A stretch of DNA of 64,000 bases from Desemzia incerta (lineage in GTDB: Bacteria; Bacillota; Bacilli; Lactobacillales; Carnobacteriaceae), in contig NZ_FOXW01000007.1 of assembly GCF_900115825.1 (NCBI RefSeq), positions 1-64,000 of the forward strand, read 5' to 3'. Of the stretch, positions 17,090-25,665 are shown in pieces. Both the position numbers and the translations under genes were made by a program. Position 1 is the first letter of the stretch; each line of letters starts with the position of its first letter. The notes under the pieces are model-generated. The model did no database searches. It saw nothing but the letters and a program-made list of their open reading frames with translations, and was not told the DNA's origin.

Positions 17090-17812
17090 TTGGCAAAGAC
17101 AAGTTATGAGCTAGTTTTACTAGCAGCTGGCCAAGGCAAGCGCATGAAAAGCGATCGCAATAAAGTATGGTTGTCTTTAATGGGAAAACCACTGATTCAA
17201 CGAGCTCTAGAGACTTTTTTGAAAGACCCTTTTTGTACCCACATTATTGTGACGGTCAACCCGGATGAAATCGAAATGCTGCAAGAACTGATTGAAGCAG
17301 AGTTTTCAGACACCAAAAAGCCAATTACACTCGTTGTAGGCGGAGCAGAAAGACAGTACAGTTCTTACAATGGACTGCAATATCTACAAAATCCTCAAGA
17401 TGGTTATGTTATGATCCATGAAGCTGCACGTCCGTTTTTGGAACAATCTGCAGTCGATGAATTGAATGAAGAAATGCAAAAAAGCGGCGCAGCTATCTTA
17501 GCTGTTCCACCTAAAGATACCATCAAACAAGTAAAGAACGGCATTATTGAACAGACGATTTTGCGAGAAACGGTCTGGCAAGCTCAGACTCCGCAAGCAT
17601 TTAAGAGTTCTCTAGTTTTAGAAGCTCATGAAAAAGCACGAGTGGAAGACTTTTTTGGAACAGATGATGCGTCAGTGGTGGAAAGAACTTTTTCCGGTAT
17701 CCGAATCGTTTCCGGAAATTACTACAATATCAAAATGACGACACCAGAAGACTGGGTCACAGGCGAAGCTATTCTTCGTCACCAACAGAACAAAGAAGTA
17801 CCCGGTCAATAA
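17090..17812 (+). CDS. ispD: 2-C-methyl-D-erythritol 4-phosphate cytidylyltransferase (IspD/TarI family)
   Basis: A cytidylyltransferase that would make CDP-methylerythritol in the MEP isoprenoid pathway. N-terminal LAAGQGKRMKSDRNKVW is the CTP-binding loop, HEAARPF sits near residue 113 and VPPKDTIK near 145, all typical of IspD. I prefer TTG 17090 (AGGAG 9 nt upstream) to TTG 17084 (3 nt). In Bacillus ispF follows directly, but here the next gene is gltX, so the partner is absent from the locus. Because TarI ribitol-phosphate cytidylyltransferases are homologous, a teichoic-acid role cannot be ruled out. Confidence 0.85.
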   Translation: MAKTSYELVLLAAGQGKRMKSDRNKVWLSLMGKPLIQRALETFLKDPFCTHIIVTVNPDEIEMLQELIEAEFSDTKKPITLVVGGAERQYSSYNGLQYLQNPQDGYVMIHEAARPFLEQSAVDELNEEMQKSGAAILAVPPKDTIKQVKNGIIEQTILRETVWQAQTPQAFKSSLVLEAHEKARVEDFFGTDDASVVERTFSGIRIVSGNYYNIKMTTPEDWVTGEAILRHQQNKEVPGQ

Positions 17813-17887
17813 TAATAATTCACTAAAAATTGACCGCCATCTTAGAGTTAACAATTGTCAAAGGAACATTTGCATGTTAACTTTAAT

Positions 17888-17917
17888 TTGATAAGCTTAA
17901 ACGCTTCAGCATAAAAT
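17888..17917 (+). promoter_or_regulatory. gltX promoter
   Basis: TTGATA and TAAAAT with 18-bp spacing, 32 bases before the gltX start codon. A GTTAACA/TGTTAAC inverted repeat (about 17847-17881) lies just upstream and may affect readthrough from ispD. Confidence 0.6.
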
Positions 17918-17949
17918 GAATTCACTTATTTCAGAGAAGAGGATATATT

Positions 17950-19422
17950 ATGACAAAAAAAGTTCGTGTACGTTATGCACCAAGCCCAACAGGACATTTA
18001 CACATCGGAAATGCTCGTACGGCTTTATTTAACTACTTATTCGCTCGTCACCACGACGGAGAATTCATCATCCGAATCGAAGATACCGATCAAAAACGGA
18101 ATATCGAAGGCGGAGAAGAAAGCCAGTTGGAAAACTTGAAATGGTTAGGGATTGAATGGGATGAAAGTCCAGAAAACCCTGGTAAATATGGACCTTACCG
18201 CCAATCAGAACGTAAGGATATTTATGATCCGCTGATCGATCAATTATTGATGAGCAACCGCGCGTATAAATGCTACTGTACAGAAGAAGAACTTGAAGAA
18301 GAACGTGAAGCACAACGAGCTCGTGGCGAAATGCCTCATTATGGCGGAAAATGTGCTCATTTATCTGCTGCTGAACAAAAAGCTAAAGAAGAAGAAGGGA
18401 TCACGCCGGTTATTCGTTTCCGCGTACCCAAAGAAAATACGTATACTTTTGAAGACTTGGTTAAAGGACACATCTCTTTTGAAGCAGAAAGTGTTGGAGG
18501 AGACTTTGTTATCCGTAAACGTGACGGATTCCCAACGTATAACTTTGCTGTTGCAGTAGATGACCACTACATGAAAATCACTCACATCTTACGTGGGGAT
18601 GACCATATCGCCAATACACCAAAACAAATGATGATTTACGAAGCATTTGATTGGAAAGCACCTGAATTTGGACATATGACATTGATCATCAATAGTGAAA
18701 CAGGTAAGAAATTAAGTAAACGTGATGAAAGTATTCTTCAATTTATTGAACAATACCGTGAATTAGGCTACTTACCAGAAGCTATGTTCAACTTTATTGC
18801 CTTATTAGGTTGGTCGCCAGTTGGAGAAGATGAGATTTTTGATCCTAAGACATTGGTCGATATCTTTGATTCAGCTCGTTTGAGTAAATCTCCAGCAGCA
18901 TTTGATGCGAAGAAATTAGAATGGATCAATAACCATTACATGAAAGCAGCAGATTTAGAAACGGTTACTGAATTAGCGAAACCACATTTGGTAAAAGCTG
19001 GACGTATTGAAGAAAATCTATCTCCTGAACAAGAAGAGTGGGTAAAAAATCTTGTCAGCTTATACCATGAACAAATGAGTTTTGGGGCAGAAATCGTTGA
19101 ATTGTCTGAATTGTTCTTTACTGAAGCACCAACGTTAGGAAACGAAGCTCGTGAAGTTCTAACGGGAGAAACCGTTCCTGAAGTATTGGCTGCATTTGAT
19201 AAAGTGTTAGATGAAATCGAACCATTTGATGCAGAAAATGTCAAAAAAGGAATCAAAACAGTTCAAAAAGAAACAGGCATCAAAGGTAAAAACTTATTCA
19301 TGCCGATTCGTATTGCTGTAACAGGCCAAATGCATGGACCACAATTGAACGAAACGATTGAATTGTTGGGACGCGAAAAAACGAAAAAACATTTAGAAGA
19401 AGTGTTAAACACTCTAGCTTAG
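17950..19422 (+). CDS. gltX: Glutamyl-tRNA synthetase
   Basis: Class I aminoacyl-tRNA synthetase that charges tRNA-Glu (and usually tRNA-Gln, which is then amidated, in bacteria of this group). The HIGH-type motif is [15 protein letters not shown] near residue 10, and the KMSKS-type motif is KKLSKRDES near 255. The length of 490 aa is normal, with a helical anticodon-binding C-terminal half. Start ATG is preceded by AGAGGA. It is followed by the cysE T-box leader, as in other Firmicutes. Confidence 0.96.
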   Translation: MTKKVRVRYAPSPTGHLHIGNARTALFNYLFARHHDGEFIIRIEDTDQKRNIEGGEESQLENLKWLGIEWDESPENPGKYGPYRQSERKDIYDPLIDQLLMSNRAYKCYCTEEELEEEREAQRARGEMPHYGGKCAHLSAAEQKAKEEEGITPVIRFRVPKENTYTFEDLVKGHISFEAESVGGDFVIRKRDGFPTYNFAVAVDDHYMKITHILRGDDHIANTPKQMMIYEAFDWKAPEFGHMTLIINSETGKKLSKRDESILQFIEQYRELGYLPEAMFNFIALLGWSPVGEDEIFDPKTLVDIFDSARLSKSPAAFDAKKLEWINNHYMKAADLETVTELAKPHLVKAGRIEENLSPEQEEWVKNLVSLYHEQMSFGAEIVELSELFFTEAPTLGNEAREVLTGETVPEVLAAFDKVLDEIEPFDAENVKKGIKTVQKETGIKGKNLFMPIRIAVTGQMHGPQLNETIELLGREKTKKHLEEVLNTLA

Positions 19423-19457
19423 GAAAAAAGCTATTCAATACCATATGTTTAAAGACG

Positions 19458-19695
19458 ATGATAAGAAAGAGTAGCTGGACAAGCGCCTACAGAGAGTCTG
19501 TGATGCTGGGAGCAGATGACGCGAATTCAGTGAAGTGCCTCTTGGAGTCGTGCTGTCGAATAAAGTAGACAGTACCGGTCAACAACCGTTACCCTGTCAA
19601 AGATCAGCTGTATAAAAACAGCTGGTGAAGAAAAGTGGAACCACGCCCAAAGCGTCTTTTATTGTGAAAACAACAAAAGACGCTTATTTTTTTCA
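19458..19695 (+). ncRNA. T-box leader (tRNA-Cys responsive) of cysE-cysS
   Basis: A T-box riboswitch. Stem I begins around AGAGAGTCTGTGATGCTGGG and contains a candidate specifier TGC (Cys) at 19536-19538. The T-box motif AAGTGGAACCACGC is at 19632-19645, and a terminator AAGCGTCTTTT/AAAAGACGCTT with a T run spans about 19649-19692. Uncharged tRNA-Cys would stabilise the antiterminator and switch on cysE-cysS. The remaining ~260 nt to cysE hold no gene I can support. Confidence 0.9.
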
Positions 19696-19956
19696 GGATG
19701 CTGAGAAAGCCCGAAAGAGATGAAGGAAAAATAGGGAAAAATTGTTGTGGTGCTTTTCAACCATAAAATTTTTCATCTTTTTTTCCAAAACCTCTGACTT
19801 TCGAAGCTCTACTAAAAGGATGCAAAGGTTGTTGTTTTCTTTATCTCAAGTGCCTAGAGACACGACAAGAACTCAGTTAAAGAATACAAAAAATCCCGAT
19901 TCACTTTCCAGCTGCAAAAAAACAATTTCAACCATAGAAAAGAAAAGGTGGTTAAA

Positions 19957-20496
19957 ATGCGTACTATTAAAGAGAGTATACAAACGATAAAACGAAATGA
20001 TCCTTCAGTTCGTAGTACTTTAGAAATCATCTTAACGTACCCTGGTTTTCATGTATTAGGTTTTCATTGGGTTGCTCACTTTTTTTATCAGCGTCAATGG
20101 TTTCTGATAGCAAAAGTGATAGCAGCTGTTGCTCGCTTTATTACTGGCATTGAGATTCATCCAGGCGCTGTTATTGGTAAAAGATTGTTTATTGATCATG
20201 GTATGGGATTGGTTATAGGAGAGACGACTGAAATCGGCGACGATGTCGTTCTTTTCCACGGAGTAACGCTAGGCGGTACAGGAAAAGGTAGAGGGAAGCG
20301 ACACCCGACAATTGGAAATAATGTCTTGATATCGGCTCACGCGCAAGTTTTAGGTCCTATTACGATAGGGAACAATTCTAAAATCGGAGCTAGTGCAGTA
20401 GTGTTGAAGGATATTCCTGATAACGCTACAGCTGTCGGGATACCAGCCGTAGTCGTCAAGCTGAACGGACAGCGAGTTCATCAAGAAAAAAACTAA
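19957..20496 (+). CDS. cysE: Serine O-acetyltransferase
   Basis: Acetylates L-serine with acetyl-CoA, the first step of cysteine synthesis. The C-terminal half has the left-handed beta-helix hexapeptide repeats and conserved catalytic segments [16 protein letters not shown] and [15 protein letters not shown]; the short 179-aa form lacks the long N-terminal domain of the E. coli enzyme, as in other Firmicutes. I start at ATG 19957 with AAAGG upstream rather than GTG 19948. It is governed by the T-box leader and followed by cysS 31 bp on. Confidence 0.94.
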   Translation: MRTIKESIQTIKRNDPSVRSTLEIILTYPGFHVLGFHWVAHFFYQRQWFLIAKVIAAVARFITGIEIHPGAVIGKRLFIDHGMGLVIGETTEIGDDVVLFHGVTLGGTGKGRGKRHPTIGNNVLISAHAQVLGPITIGNNSKIGASAVVLKDIPDNATAVGIPAVVVKLNGQRVHQEKN

Positions 20497-20527
20497 GAAA
20501 AACAATATACCAGAAAGGGGTAAGTCT

Positions 20528-21934
20528 ATGCTGAAAATTTATAATACATTGACCCGACAGAAAGAAGAGTTTATTCCTTTAGAAGAAGGAAAGGTCAAAA
20601 TGTATGTGTGCGGCCCGACTGTATATAATTATATTCATATTGGGAATGCTCGCAGTACTGTTGCTTTTGATACCGTTCGCCGTTACCTTGAGTACAAAGG
20701 TTTTGACGTGAACTATGTTTCCAATTTTACTGATGTAGACGATAAAATCATTCGTACTGCTAAAGAGTTGAACATCACGGCACCAGAAGTGGCGCAACGA
20801 TTTATTGATGCTTACTATGAAGACACAGCGGCTTTAGGTGTTGCAAAAGCTACCAAGAATCCTCGTGTAATGGACAGTATGCCGGATATCGTTGAGTTTA
20901 TTCAAGCATTGATTGAAAAAGAGTATGCTTACGAGTCTATGGGAGATGTTTATTTCCGTACGCGCAAATTCAAAGATTATGGAAAACTGAGCGATATGTC
21001 GATTGATGACTTAGAAGTTGGAGCCAGCAATCGTTTAGAGGATGAAGAAAACAAAAAGAAAGAAGATCCTTTAGATTTTGCGCTGTGGAAAGCTGCCAAA
21101 GCAGATGAAATAAGTTGGGATTCACCTTGGGGTAAAGGGCGTCCTGGTTGGCACATTGAATGCTCGGTGATGGCTACGAAATATCTAGGAGATACGATCG
21201 ATATCCACGCTGGCGGCCAAGATTTGGCTTTCCCTCATCATGAAAATGAAATTGCTCAAAGTGAAGCGAAAACAGGTCACCCATTTGCGCATTACTGGAT
21301 GCATAATGGATTTGTGACGATGGACAACGAAAAAATGAGCAAATCCCTAGGGAACTTTGTTTTAGTGCACGATATTATCAAACAAGTAGATCCACAGATT
21401 TTACGTTTCTTTATGGCAACGACTCAATACCGCCGTCCGATCAGTTACAGCATGGCAACGATTGAAGAAGCTAAGAACAATTTGGCAAAATTGAGAAACG
21501 CTTACGAAAATGTTGGTCATCGTTTGAAAGATGCTGTAGAATCAATAGGAACAGATGATGAGAAGCTTGCTCAATTGGAGCAATTTAAACAAGATTTCAT
21601 TCATGAAATGGATGATGACTTCAATGCGGCTAACGGAATCACAGTGGTTTACGAGTTGGCAAAAACGATGAATATTTATAGCGAACAAGCAGAAGTGTCT
21701 AAAGTCGTACTAGAAGCTATGCGTGAACTAATGAGTGAGCTGCTGCAAGTATTCGGGATCACATTTGAAGAAGAGACGTTGTTAGATGAAAAAATCGAAC
21801 AGTTAATTGTTGAGCGAAATGAAGCCCGTGCGGCTAAAAATTTCCAACGCAGTGATGAGATTCGAGACCTGTTAAAAGCAGAAGGCATTATTCTAGACGA
21901 TACACCGCAAGGAACCAGATGGAAAAGAGGATAA
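20528..21934 (+). CDS. cysS: Cysteinyl-tRNA synthetase
   Basis: Charges tRNA-Cys. Class I landmarks: [16 protein letters not shown] (HIGH region, residue ~28), zinc ligands including the CSVM and HHENE segments (~209-238), and EKMSKSLGN (KMSKS, ~266). The length is 468 aa. Start ATG follows AAAGGGG. It is cotranscribed with cysE under the T-box, which makes sense because the same uncharged tRNA reports on both cysteine supply and charging. mrnC begins one base after the stop codon. Confidence 0.96.
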   Translation: MLKIYNTLTRQKEEFIPLEEGKVKMYVCGPTVYNYIHIGNARSTVAFDTVRRYLEYKGFDVNYVSNFTDVDDKIIRTAKELNITAPEVAQRFIDAYYEDTAALGVAKATKNPRVMDSMPDIVEFIQALIEKEYAYESMGDVYFRTRKFKDYGKLSDMSIDDLEVGASNRLEDEENKKKEDPLDFALWKAAKADEISWDSPWGKGRPGWHIECSVMATKYLGDTIDIHAGGQDLAFPHHENEIAQSEAKTGHPFAHYWMHNGFVTMDNEKMSKSLGNFVLVHDIIKQVDPQILRFFMATTQYRRPISYSMATIEEAKNNLAKLRNAYENVGHRLKDAVESIGTDDEKLAQLEQFKQDFIHEMDDDFNAANGITVVYELAKTMNIYSEQAEVSKVVLEAMRELMSELLQVFGITFEEETLLDEKIEQLIVERNEARAAKNFQRSDEIRDLLKAEGIILDDTPQGTRWKRG

Positions 21935-21935
21935 T

Positions 21936-22346
21936 ATGACTGAAAAGAATTGGGCATTACTTAACGGATTGGCTTTAGCTTATGTTGGGGATGCCATTTA
22001 TGAAACATATATACGAGATTATTTAGTAAACCAAGGACAGACTAGACCTAACCAATTGCATCGCATGGCAACTCATTTTGTTTCAGCGAAAGCACAAGCT
22101 TTTTTGATGCATGAAATGATTTCGGCAGAGTTACTGTCTGAGGAAGAAGAAACGATGTTCAAACGAGGAAGAAATGCTAAGAGCCATACATCAGCTAAGA
22201 ACGCGGATATCACGACTTACCGTATTTCAACAGGATTTGAAGCTTTGATGGGCTTCTTGCATTTGTCCGGCAGAAAAGAACGTATGGAAGAACTAATCAA
22301 CTGGTGTATCCAGAAAGTGGAGGAGACGAACGATGCCAAGAAATGA
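21936..22346 (+). CDS. mrnC: Mini-ribonuclease III
   Basis: A 136-aa RNase III-like catalytic domain without a double-stranded-RNA-binding domain; it matures 23S rRNA ends. The signature ALAYVGDAIYETYIRDYL near residue 11 carries catalytic acidic residues, and a second acidic/helical segment lies near 95-105. It starts one base after cysS stops and overlaps rlmB by 14 bp, so translation of the three genes is likely coupled. Confidence 0.94.
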   Translation: MTEKNWALLNGLALAYVGDAIYETYIRDYLVNQGQTRPNQLHRMATHFVSAKAQAFLMHEMISAELLSEEEETMFKRGRNAKSHTSAKNADITTYRISTGFEALMGFLHLSGRKERMEELINWCIQKVEETNDAKK

Positions 22347-23184
22347 TAAACGATCGCCTAAGAGAGAACAAAGAAAATCCAATCAACAACGCCCTCAACG
22401 TAAACGTCCTCAGCCGAGAGAAGAAGTAGAAGTTGTAGAGAACGAAGAAGAACGCGATTTTGTCATGGGAAGAATTCCGGCAATCGAGGTATTGAAGTCT
22501 GAAAGAGACATCAATAAAGTCTTCTTGCAAGAAGGATTATCAGGAACTAAATTAGATGAGATCCAAGGCCTGGCGAAAAAACGTAAATTACAGATTTCAA
22601 TCGTGCCAAAATCAAAATTAGATCAATTAGTTGATGGACAAAACCACCAAGGTGTAGTCATTGGAACTGCGGCATATCCGTATGCAACTATAGATGATTT
22701 GTTTGAAGCAGCTGCTAAGAAAAATGAAGATCCGTTTTTCATTCTATTAGATGGCGTAGAAGATCCGCATAACTTAGGCTCAATCATGCGTACTGCAGAT
22801 GCAATCGGAGCTCATGGAATCATCATTCCAAAACGCCGTGCTGTAGGATTGACGGCTACCGTAGCCAAAGCTTCAACAGGAGCGATTGAACATGTACCTG
22901 TTGTTCGAGTAACGAACCTGGTCCAAACGATCAAAGACTTGAAAGAACGTGGTATCTGGTTCTACGGAACGGATATGGAAGGGCAAGATTATCGTCGTTG
23001 GGATGCAACATTGCCTGTTGGTCTTGTAATCGGAAATGAAGGAAAAGGTGTTTCAAGATTAGTAAAAGAACAAATGGATGGAACCATTACGATTCCAATG
23101 ACTGGACACGTCCAAAGCTTGAATGCCAGTGTGGCAGCCAGCTTATTGATGTATGAGGTTTATCGCGGTCGGAATCCATTATAA
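22333..23184 (+). CDS. rlmB: 23S rRNA (guanosine-2'-O-)-methyltransferase RlmB
   Basis: A SPOUT-class (TrmH) ribose methyltransferase. An unusually basic, Gln/Arg/Pro-rich tail of ~45 residues precedes the substrate-binding domain (GRIPAIEVLKSERDI). The SPOUT domain has the trefoil-knot motifs GVEDPHNLGSIMRTADA (~135), VIGNEGKGVSRLV (~234) and IPMTGHVQSLNASVAASLL (~257). Start ATG is within the end of mrnC, with GGAGGAG upstream. The basic tail may help bind rRNA. Confidence 0.94.
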   Translation: MPRNDKRSPKREQRKSNQQRPQRKRPQPREEVEVVENEEERDFVMGRIPAIEVLKSERDINKVFLQEGLSGTKLDEIQGLAKKRKLQISIVPKSKLDQLVDGQNHQGVVIGTAAYPYATIDDLFEAAAKKNEDPFFILLDGVEDPHNLGSIMRTADAIGAHGIIIPKRRAVGLTATVAKASTGAIEHVPVVRVTNLVQTIKDLKERGIWFYGTDMEGQDYRRWDATLPVGLVIGNEGKGVSRLVKEQMDGTITIPMTGHVQSLNASVAASLLMYEVYRGRNPL

Positions 23185-23236
23185 TTTATTGAAAAAAATG
23201 AACTAACAGTACCAGAAAAGAAGGGGGGTCGAGACC

Positions 23237-23761
23237 ATGAAAAAAGAAGTACTGCTTGTTGATGGATACAATATGATCGGCGCTTGGCCAATGTTGGAAA
23301 AATTAAAAAACCAAGATGAAATGGAAGAGGCAAGAGATTTGCTGCTTCATGAATTATCGAATTATGCTAAGTATGAAGACATTGAAGTACGCGTGGTCTT
23401 TGACGCCCAACTGGTTCCAGGTATCCAAAAAAGTTATAAAAAATTTCACTTGGATGTTATTTTCACTAAAGAAGGTGAAACGGCAGATAGTTATATTGAA
23501 CGTGTCGTAGGGCAAGAAAATTTATTGATCACTCAAGTCACTGTCGCTACAAGCGATTTGGCTGAACAGTGGATTGTTTTTCAAAGAGGAGCTTTGCGCA
23601 AATCAGCTAACGAATTGTACAAAGATCTGCAACACTCCAAAAAGGCAATTGAAAATGATGCAAAAACATTGCACGGGCAAAGTTACAGACGAAATTCTCC
23701 TTGGAACCATCGTCAACTAGATGCACTAGAAAGATTCCGAGATGACTTAGCAAAAAAATAA
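23237..23761 (+). CDS. yacP: NYN-domain ribonuclease YacP (Rae1-like)
   Basis: A 174-aa PIN-like NYN domain protein. It has the N-terminal LLVDGYNMIG motif with the catalytic Asp and a late TVATSDLAEQ segment with a second conserved Asp near residue 110. In Bacillus the homologue Rae1 is an A-site-dependent endoribonuclease acting on ribosome-bound mRNA; the same role here is inferred. Strong GGGGGG-type ribosome site. It keeps the conserved position between rlmB and sigH. Confidence 0.9.
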   Translation: MKKEVLLVDGYNMIGAWPMLEKLKNQDEMEEARDLLLHELSNYAKYEDIEVRVVFDAQLVPGIQKSYKKFHLDVIFTKEGETADSYIERVVGQENLLITQVTVATSDLAEQWIVFQRGALRKSANELYKDLQHSKKAIENDAKTLHGQSYRRNSPWNHRQLDALERFRDDLAKK

Positions 23762-23842
23762 CCATACACTATTTGAGAATTCAGAAAAAGAGCAGACTGA
23801 ATGAAAGGCCAAAAGAATAAAACATAGGCTGGAGGAAAACAA

Positions 23843-24439
23843 GTGAGTGGTACCAAGGAATTCTTTGAGCAGTTAAAAGATGAAGATTTGATCACAGTAA
23901 TTAAAAGCGGCGATTATTATCCTTTTGAAATTCTATTTCAACGTTATACTCCATTGGTAAAGAATGTCATCAAGGATTATTATATATTGGGTTACGAAAG
24001 AGATGATTTTGTCCAAGAAGCAAGAATTGTCTTCAATAAAACCATTCTTTTTTATGATAAAACAAGAGGACATACTTTCGGAAATTATTTCAAATTAAAC
24101 TTAAAAAATCATTTATTCAGTCTGATACGAAAAGATATGGCTAAAAAGAGAAGGATAGAAAAAATTTCTGAGTCGTTAGACAGTTTGTTAGAAAATGGTT
24201 TTTCCCCGCAATACATACAAAATTATACCAGCAGTATGAGCTTCCAAGAAGCTTTAGAAGTTAAGGAGAGTATACCTCAATACTTCGAGTCATTATCTGA
24301 TTTCGAACATCAAGTCTTTATTAGGTATCTTCGAAACATACCACGAGAAGATATCGCAAAAGAGTTTAATTGTGAAACCGTAAAAGTAATCAATGCGTTA
24401 GATAGATGTAAAAGAAAAATGAAGCAGTACTGCAACTAA
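23843..24439 (+). CDS. sigH: RNA polymerase sigma factor SigH family
   Basis: A 198-aa sigma-70-family factor with region 2 (YERDDFVQEARIVFNKTI, residues ~50-70) and a short region 4 helix-turn-helix (REDIAKEFNCETVKVINALDRCKRK, from ~170). The position after yacP identifies it as the SigH/ComX-like factor; in lactic acid bacteria such factors can drive competence genes rather than sporulation. The start is GTG with GGAGG upstream. In Bacillus the next gene is rpmG, which here lies 29 kb away. The regulon cannot be read from this window. Confidence 0.88.
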   Translation: MSGTKEFFEQLKDEDLITVIKSGDYYPFEILFQRYTPLVKNVIKDYYILGYERDDFVQEARIVFNKTILFYDKTRGHTFGNYFKLNLKNHLFSLIRKDMAKKRRIEKISESLDSLLENGFSPQYIQNYTSSMSFQEALEVKESIPQYFESLSDFEHQVFIRYLRNIPREDIAKEFNCETVKVINALDRCKRKMKQYCN

Positions 24440-24503
24440 AAATGGAAGCGTTTGCTAAATAAGTCTGCTCTTTTTAGCACTCTTAAATAATGTATGTTAT
24501 ATA

Positions 24504-24542
24504 AAAAAACTACCTCACTGCAATTCAGTGAGGTAGTTTTTT
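24504..24542. terminator. Bidirectional terminator between sigH and the DUF975 gene
   Basis: AACTACCTCACTG pairs with CAGTGAGGTAGTT (13 bp, 5-nt loop), flanked by A and T runs so that it can end transcripts from both convergent genes. Confidence 0.9.
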
Positions 24543-24566
24543 GATGAATGCTCTGTTGAATATTCT

Positions 24567-25403
24567 TTAAATAAGCGAGTCATTCCATTCTTCGTCTTCC
24601 CAATCTTCGTCCCATTCCATGTCAGTTTCTGTAGGTGTTCCACCAACTAAATCATTGTAGAATGCTGTTCTGGCAGCAGTTGTGTATGGAGTGATCCATA
24701 AAAACCCGATTCCTAAAGTAAGGAAACCAATCAAATACCAACCGATAAAGCTTAAATCAAGGGCGAACAACCGTCCTTTGTGTCCATCCATCAGTTCTCG
24801 ACTCTCCGTAATGCAATTGATTGCTGAGACTTTTTCCGTATTAGGATGATCCGCGTGGTCTTTGTAAATCAAGTAAGCTTGCGAATAGGAATAAGATTTG
24901 ATGAGCCCAGGGATAAAGAATAACAATGTCCATAAAACTATAAACAGGCTTGAAACGATATAAATCAGAAATACACCTAAAAAATATTTTTTAGAGAATA
25001 CTTGGAATGCATCTCTAAGTGGTCGAATTTTATAACCAGGATCTCTAAAGGCTGTTAAGAAGGCAAATGACATTCCAGTAGTGATAATCGTCGTAAATAA
25101 ATTTTGAACAAACGTAACTCTTGTATCATTAGTATCATTATAGGAATTTTCGTCTTCATATAATACATCTGAATCAGAATAAGCGCCTCTATCTTCGTAT
25201 TCAATATCACCATATGTACTTTCCGTTGCAAAATAGTCGCTTGTGCTTGCAGAAAAAGTAGCAATACTTACTACCAACAGCGCCAAAGTGGCTATCCCCA
25301 ATAATGCTGGAAGAAGATTCATTAACACCGCATCTTTCCATCGACCTTTCAACATCTCACGAGCATCTTGCTTAAGTTCAGAGCTTGTTTTAAACTCATC
25401 CAT
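24567..25403 (-). CDS. DUF975 family integral membrane protein
   Basis: A 278-aa membrane protein of the DUF975 family. It begins with a short amphipathic cytoplasmic stretch (LKQDAREMLKGRWKDAV), then has about five membrane segments and ends in a Trp/Asp/Glu-rich tail (DMEWDEDWEDEEW). The region around residues 55-95 is an acidic loop rich in Asp, Ser and Tyr. Function unknown. Good AAGGAG ribosome site on the minus strand. It is the first gene of the accessory block that separates sigH from rpmG. Confidence 0.8.
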   Translation of the reverse strand: MDEFKTSSELKQDAREMLKGRWKDAVLMNLLPALLGIATLALLVVSIATFSASTSDYFATESTYGDIEYEDRGAYSDSDVLYEDENSYNDTNDTRVTFVQNLFTTIITTGMSFAFLTAFRDPGYKIRPLRDAFQVFSKKYFLGVFLIYIVSSLFIVLWTLLFFIPGLIKSYSYSQAYLIYKDHADHPNTEKVSAINCITESRELMDGHKGRLFALDLSFIGWYLIGFLTLGIGFLWITPYTTAARTAFYNDLVGGTPTETDMEWDEDWEDEEWNDSLI

Positions 25404-25665
25404 TTTGTGTAACTCCTTTTTCTTCTATATTATTTCATGATTAATATAACACACAGAATGACATAAAAATAGCTAAGTATAACAGTTTTTATATTAAAAA
25501 AATCCACTTTAAAATTGTAAAAGATTACTTGTTTGGTATGTTTTCAATCGGATTTCAAAATATTTGAATCCATTATTGGCTAGACATTTTCTGACGTGTT
25601 AAAGTAAGGGTAATAGAAAAGAAGGTCTGAATTAAGAGGCGATTTGTTTTAAACGAAAGGGTGTA

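Noticed and set aside
19742-19990. Open reading frame of 82 codons in the cysE leader
   Set aside because: It has no ribosome site, overlaps the start of cysE in another frame and lies in a region shaped by the T-box; its sequence resembles no family.
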